Source of the DNA: Paludibacteraceae bacterium
GTDB lineage: Bacteria > Bacteroidota > Bacteroidia > Bacteroidales > Paludibacteraceae
Assembly: GCA_017517845.1 (NCBI GenBank)
Contig: JAFWXW010000009.1
Span: 81,865 to 145,864, forward strand
Length of the DNA: 64,000 nt
Direction of reading: 5' to 3'
Position 1 is the stretch's first letter, and each line of letters starts with the position of its first letter. Of the stretch, positions 60,730-64,000 are shown one piece after another. The notes beneath the pieces are model-generated. The model was not told the DNA's origin. It was given only the letters and a program-made list of their open reading frames with translations, and searched no databases. The translations under genes were made by a program, and so were the position numbers.

Positions 60730-60838
60730 GCGAGAGCAGAAGCAATGCTTGCATTGATTATGCCGAGCGGGAGCGGGTTCACGAGCGTAGCGAGTAAAGT
60801 TCCGATAAGTGAGAGCAGAACTAAGCGTAGCGAGTAAT
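60724..60838 (-). repeat. R4-related element, reverse orientation
   Basis: The reverse complement reads ACTCGCTACGCT..., GTTCTGCTCTCACTTATCGG, TACGCTCGTGAACCCGCTCC and GCTCGGCATAATCAATGC, with the R4 hallmarks CTCGTGA, CTCGGCATAA and CTCTC.CTTA. It starts in the wzc stop region and fills the gap to the UDP-sugar dehydrogenase gene. It has no heptamers. Confidence 0.65.
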
Positions 60839-60880
60839 AAACCTTAAAATTAAAATATTTTATAAACAATATAACTAAAA

Positions 60881-62170
60881 ATGAATACTAAAAAAATCGC
60901 AGTTATTGGTCAAGGTTATGTAGGCCTTCCATTAGCAATTGAATTCGGGAAAAAATATAGAACACTTGGTTTTGATATCAATGCTTCTCGTATAGCAGAA
61001 CTAGAACGTGGCGAAGACCACACCAAAGAAGCAGACCTAGTAGGTATGAAAGAGGCAACAGACCTTTACAAAAACAACACAGGTATTGGTCTAAGTTTTG
61101 CATGCTATCCAGAAAAATTGAAAGACTTCAATGTCTTTATAGTAAGTGTACCTACTCCTATCGACGAGTTCAACAATCCAGACCTTACTCCTCTTCTTAA
61201 AGCATCTGCCATGCTTGGTGGTGTGCTTAAAAAAGGCGACATCGTGATTTACGAAAGTACAGTATATCCTGGTTGTACCGAAGAAGATTGTGTACCTGTA
61301 CTAGAAAAATTTTCAGGTCTTAAATTCAATGAAGATTTCTTCTGTGGATATTCTCCAGAACGTATCAACCCAGGTGACAAAGTAAATACACTTACTACCA
61401 TCAAGAAAATTACTTCTGGTTCTACTCCAGAGATTGCAGATGTAGTTGATGCACTTTACAATAGCATTCTTAAAAATGGTACACACCGTGCTCCTAATAT
61501 GAAGGTGGCAGAAGCTGCAAAAGTAATTGAAAATACCCAACGTGACATCAATATCTCATTTATGAATGAGCTTGCACTTATTTTTGACCGCGTAGGTATT
61601 GATACCAATGATGTTATAGAGGCAGCAGGTAGCAAGTGGAATTTCCTTAAATATCGTCCTGGTCTAGTAGGTGGTCACTGTATTTCTGTGGATCCATACT
61701 ACTTAGCCCACAAAGCAAATGCACTTGGCTATCATCCACAAGTTATTTTGAGTGGTCGTCGTGTTAACAACAGCATTGCCAATTTCATTGCCCAAAAAAC
61801 TATGAAATTGATGATTCAAGCAGACCATAAGATTAAAAATGCTAATATTCTTCTTCTTGGTATCACATTCAAAGAAGATTGCCCAGATATGCGCAACTCC
61901 AAAGTTATTGATATTTATAATGAGCTTAAAGACTTTGGTGTAAATGTAGATGTCTATGACCCATGGGCAAATCCAGAAGAAGTTAAAGAAGAGTTTGGTA
62001 TTGAGTTATTACAAAAGGTAAACAAAGGCAAACATTATCAAGCAGTTATCGCTGCAGTGTCTCACAAAGAATTCTTCGATTTCGATTTTGCTCACTTCAA
62101 AGAAAACGGAGCAGTCATCTTCGATGTCAAAAACTTTGTACCACGTGATATAGTAGATGCACGCCTATAA
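60881..62170 (+). CDS. UDP-N-acetylhexosamine/UDP-glucose-type dehydrogenase (TviB/WbpO-like)
   Basis: The enzyme oxidises C6 of a UDP-sugar to a uronic acid using NAD+. The 429 residues have the NAD motif IGQGYVGLPLA (9-19), VPTPID (90-95), catalytic Cys267 in GLVGGHCISVDPYYLAHKA and the C-terminal Rossmann GITFKEDCPDMRNSK. GGHC-SVDPYYL with this N-terminus is typical of the TviB/WbpO/VipA group making UDP-N-acetylgalactosaminuronate. Substrate (GlcNAc or GalNAc) is not settled. It supplies a precursor for the polysaccharide exported by the genes upstream. Confidence 0.9.
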   Translation: MNTKKIAVIGQGYVGLPLAIEFGKKYRTLGFDINASRIAELERGEDHTKEADLVGMKEATDLYKNNTGIGLSFACYPEKLKDFNVFIVSVPTPIDEFNNPDLTPLLKASAMLGGVLKKGDIVIYESTVYPGCTEEDCVPVLEKFSGLKFNEDFFCGYSPERINPGDKVNTLTTIKKITSGSTPEIADVVDALYNSILKNGTHRAPNMKVAEAAKVIENTQRDINISFMNELALIFDRVGIDTNDVIEAAGSKWNFLKYRPGLVGGHCISVDPYYLAHKANALGYHPQVILSGRRVNNSIANFIAQKTMKLMIQADHKIKNANILLLGITFKEDCPDMRNSKVIDIYNELKDFGVNVDVYDPWANPEEVKEEFGIELLQKVNKGKHYQAVIAAVSHKEFFDFDFAHFKENGAVIFDVKNFVPRDIVDARL

Positions 62171-62220
62171 TACTTATTTCTTAATCATTTTCTTACATCT
62201 AAACTAAACTTAATTCTTAA

Positions 62221-62228
62221 TACTTTTG
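62221..62228 (+). promoter_or_regulatory. Possible -7 promoter box before gmd (TACTTTTG)
   Basis: TACTTTTG fits TAnnTTTG, 73 bases before the gmd start, in a 131-base AT-rich gap. Confidence 0.4.
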
Positions 62229-62301
62229 TTACGATATAGAGTCTTAATCTGTTTCTTATTGTGAACATTTAACACTAAACATATAATACTAAACAATTAA
62301 C

Positions 62302-63393
62302 ATGAAAGTAGCACTTATCACTGGCGTAACTGGTCAAGACGGTTCTTACTTAGCAGAATTTCTATTAGAAAAAGGCTATGATGTACACGGCATTATTCGT
62401 CGTTCATCAGTAGATTACCGTGAACGTATAGCACATCTAGAAGGTCACAAAAACTTCCACCTACACTATGGAGATATGGGAGATTCTATGAGTCTTCTTC
62501 AAGTGATAGGTAAGGTTCGTCCAGATGAAATATACAATCTTGCAGCACAAAGCCACGTACAAGTAAGTTTTGATGCTCCAGAGTTCACTGCAGACGTAGA
62601 TGCTACTGGCGTGTTACGTGTATTAGAAGCTGTACGTCAATGTGGACTAGCAGAAACTTGCCGTATATATCAAGCTTCTACATCTGAACTTTATGGCAAG
62701 GTAGAAGAAGTGCCACAAAACGAAAATACACCTTTCCACCCATATAGCCCATACGCTGTGGCAAAACTTTATGGTTTCTGGATTGTAAAAGAATACCGCG
62801 AAGCTTACAATATGTTCTGCTGTTCTGGTATTTTGTTCAATCACGAGTCTGAACGTCGTGGTGAAACCTTCGTAACACGCAAAATCACCCTTGCAGCAGC
62901 ACGTATTGCTCAAGGTAAACAAGATAAACTATACCTTGGTAATCTTTCTTCACTTCGCGACTGGGGATATGCCAAAGACTATGTAGAGTGTATGTGGCTT
63001 ATCCTTCAGCACAACAAACCAGAAGATTTCGTTATCGCTACAGGTGAACAACACTCTGTACGTGAGTTCTGCTATCTTGCATTTAAACATGCAGGTATTG
63101 AACTAGAGTTCGTCGGTGAAGAGGAAAACGAAAAGGGTATAGATAAAGCTACAGGTCGTGTGCTTGTAGAAGTATCGCCAGATTTCTACCGCCCAACAGA
63201 CGTGGTAAACCTATGGGGTGACCCTTCAAAAGCAAAACGCGAACTAGGCTGGGACCCTACCAAACGCACATCCTTTAGCCAATTGGTAGAACTAATGGTA
63301 AAACACGACATGGAAAAGGTCGCCGTAGAACGTGCATCAGAACATGTCCGCACTAATCTAGCAGAGTACCTAGAAAAAGGAATAGTGAAATAG
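62302..63393 (+). CDS. gmd: GDP-mannose 4,6-dehydratase
   Basis: Gmd converts GDP-mannose to GDP-4-keto-6-deoxymannose, the first step to GDP-fucose. The 363 residues show [11 protein letters not shown] (8-18), [33 protein letters not shown] (catalytic Ser/Thr-Glu) and [11 protein letters not shown] (Tyr/Lys of the SDR pair), followed by [18 protein letters not shown]. It is normal in length. The GDP-fucose synthase gene follows after a repeat-flanked gene fragment. Confidence 0.96.
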   Translation: MKVALITGVTGQDGSYLAEFLLEKGYDVHGIIRRSSVDYRERIAHLEGHKNFHLHYGDMGDSMSLLQVIGKVRPDEIYNLAAQSHVQVSFDAPEFTADVDATGVLRVLEAVRQCGLAETCRIYQASTSELYGKVEEVPQNENTPFHPYSPYAVAKLYGFWIVKEYREAYNMFCCSGILFNHESERRGETFVTRKITLAAARIAQGKQDKLYLGNLSSLRDWGYAKDYVECMWLILQHNKPEDFVIATGEQHSVREFCYLAFKHAGIELEFVGEEENEKGIDKATGRVLVEVSPDFYRPTDVVNLWGDPSKAKRELGWDPTKRTSFSQLVELMVKHDMEKVAVERASEHVRTNLAEYLEKGIVK

Positions 63394-63425
63394 GCTTTGG
63401 GCTTAGTGCTTTGTGCCCAGTGCTC
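63394..63425 (+). repeat. GCTTTGGGCTT-type short repeat, left copy
   Basis: GCTTTGGGCTTAGTGCTTTG followed by TGCCCAGTGCTCAGAGC is a loose tandem of GCTTTG(G/T)GC and AGTGCT units. Its inverse is found right of the four-helix gene fragment. Confidence 0.65.
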
Positions 63426-63656
63426 AGAGCTGCAATTTCTATACCATCAAACATAGCAGAAGGGACTTCAAGAAGCACAGATAAAGCTTTTTCTAATTTT
63501 TTAGAAATATCTTTAGGTTCTATATATGAGGTGGAAACTCAAATAGAATTAGCGTATCATTTTAATTATATAACTAAAGAAGATTTAGATACTTTTAATA
63601 ATAAAATTGAAATCCTAAGAAGAGAATTAATATCTTTAATAAAAAAAATTAAATGA
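63422..63656 (+). pseudogene. Four-helix-bundle protein (23S rRNA-intervening-sequence family), 5' truncated
   Basis: The frame from about 63422 encodes RAAISIPSNIAEGTSRSTDK, then FSNFLEISLGSIYEVETQIELA and [12 protein letters not shown]. These are the second half and end of the IVP/four-helix-bundle family (usually about 115-125 residues). The N-terminal helix, normally about 45 residues with a KVW-A motif, is absent and replaced by the GCTTTGGGCTT repeat. Only a TTG at 63411, inside the repeat, could act as a start, so I call it a remnant. It separates gmd from fcl. The 3' end overlaps the possible fcl start (ATGA). Confidence 0.75.
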
Positions 63657-64000
63657 ATAATAAACTCAAAGCTCAAAGCCCAATGCTCAAAGCATCTAAA
63701 ATATACGTAGCTGGTCATCGTGGCATGGTAGGTAGTGCCATAGTACGTGAATTGAAGCGTCAAGGCTATACCAATATTATTACCCGTACACACGCTGAGT
63801 TGGATTTAATCAACCAACAAGCGGTAAACGACTTCTTTGCTACTGAAAAACCAGAATATGTATTCCTAGCAGCTGCAAAAGTAGGTGGCATTATTGCAAA
63901 CTCACAAGGTTTGGCAGACTTTATGTATCACAATATGATGCTAGAAATGAACGTGATACATGCAGCATGGCAAAATGGAGTGAAGAAACTAGAATTCTTA
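63653..64000 (+). CDS. fcl: GDP-L-fucose synthase, 5' part (runs off the window)
   Basis: This frame is open to the window end. It encodes the SDR start [19 protein letters not shown] and then [28 protein letters not shown] and [14 protein letters not shown], all typical of GDP-4-keto-6-deoxymannose epimerase/reductase. Two starts are possible: ATG 63653, which overlaps the previous stop and adds ten residues (NNKLKAQSP...) encoded by a repeat, or ATG 63683 ([11 protein letters not shown]), nearer the usual N-terminus. I show the longer form; 63683 is equally possible. With gmd it would make GDP-fucose. Confidence 0.92.
   Translation, partial: MNNKLKAQSPMLKASKIYVAGHRGMVGSAIVRELKRQGYTNIITRTHAELDLINQQAVNDFFATEKPEYVFLAAAKVGGIIANSQGLADFMYHNMMLEMNVIHAAWQNGVKKLEFL
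63666..63692 (-). repeat. AAAGCTCAAAGCCCAATGCT-type short repeat, right copy
   Basis: CTCAAAGCTCAAAGCCCAATG is the inverse of the GCTTTGGGCTT repeat at 63394-63425. The two flank the four-helix gene fragment in inverted orientation, and this copy lies inside the 5' end of fcl. Confidence 0.65.

Noticed and set aside
63422-63656. Diversity-generating retroelement (Avd-like gene)
   Set aside because: Only a truncated four-helix gene is present; there is no reverse transcriptase, template repeat or variable repeat in the window.

Overview
The window looks like chromosomal DNA of a Bacteroidales bacterium (phylum Bacteroidota). It is AT-rich. Start codons lack recognisable Shine-Dalgarno sequences, and several transcription units are preceded by the phylum-specific promoter core TAnnTTTG, some with TTG or TTTG 19-21 bases upstream. 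The gene content is also typical of the order: an Rnf complex, ThrA-type aspartokinase/homoserine dehydrogenase, a leuACD-cimA-like-leuB cluster, a DUF349 protein, a CBM20-containing amylomaltase and Wza/Wzc-type capsule export genes. I see no prophage, intact transposase or CRISPR array. The genus cannot be fixed from the sequence alone.

Layout. 0.1-8.3 kb (+): an SBF-family transporter, priA, a TPR protein, tRNA-His, a PurF-like protein without the N-terminal cysteine, ffh, folD and tRNA-Arg(CCG). 8.3-14.3 kb (-): asnA, glmM, two small lipoproteins (one an FKBP-like protein carrying a repeat insertion) and thrA. 14.4-17.9 kb (+): a DUF349 protein, an RluB-type pseudouridine synthase, queC and queF. 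18.0-25.2 kb (-): an aldehyde dehydrogenase, a tight pyrB-pyrI-flavin reductase-lolA-like-trxB unit, a DUF1015 protein and mnmD. 25.3-27.1 kb (+): argS. 27.2-31.1 kb (-): an HD protein, a C-terminal processing protease, dCMP deaminase and a Ca/Na antiporter. 31.1-32.3 kb (+): apbE and an orphan structured RNA. 32.3-41.9 kb (-): an orphan small protein, a TPR protein, an MBL hydrolase, rsmG, rnfBCDGEA with rseC, and an M23 lipoprotein. 42.0-51.3 kb (+): a small orphan, then a leucine/isoleucine cluster headed by a transcription attenuator with an Ile-rich leader peptide, yjjP/yjjB exporter genes and a radical SAM protein. 51.4-56.5 kb (+): a class A PBP and amylomaltase. 56.7-64 kb (+): the start of a capsule/exopolysaccharide locus with two OPX lipoproteins, a Wzc-type tyrosine kinase, a UDP-sugar dehydrogenase, gmd, a broken four-helix-bundle gene and the start of fcl.

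How the genes work together. ApbE (31.2 kb) would attach FMN to RnfG and RnfD of the Rnf complex (35-40 kb). LeuCDB can serve both leucine and, if the second synthase makes citramalate, isoleucine. That fits a leader peptide with seven Ile codons and only three Leu codons. QueC and QueF are consecutive steps of queuosine synthesis. Gmd and Fcl make GDP-L-fucose for the polysaccharide assembled by the OPX/Wzc machinery.

The most unusual feature is the intergenic DNA. About 23 loci carry tandem heptamers (TTAGGAG/CTCCTAA and variants), often in inverted pairs. These are mixed with at least three other dispersed repeat families (called R2, R3 and R4 here) that form composite elements. The heptamers supply the stop codon and last residues of several genes, and one composite copy lies in frame inside an FKBP-like gene. 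I found no coding gene that is convincingly a new defence or mobile system. The best candidates for new biology are the repeat system, the orphan RNA at 32.15-32.30 kb and the Ile-rich attenuator.
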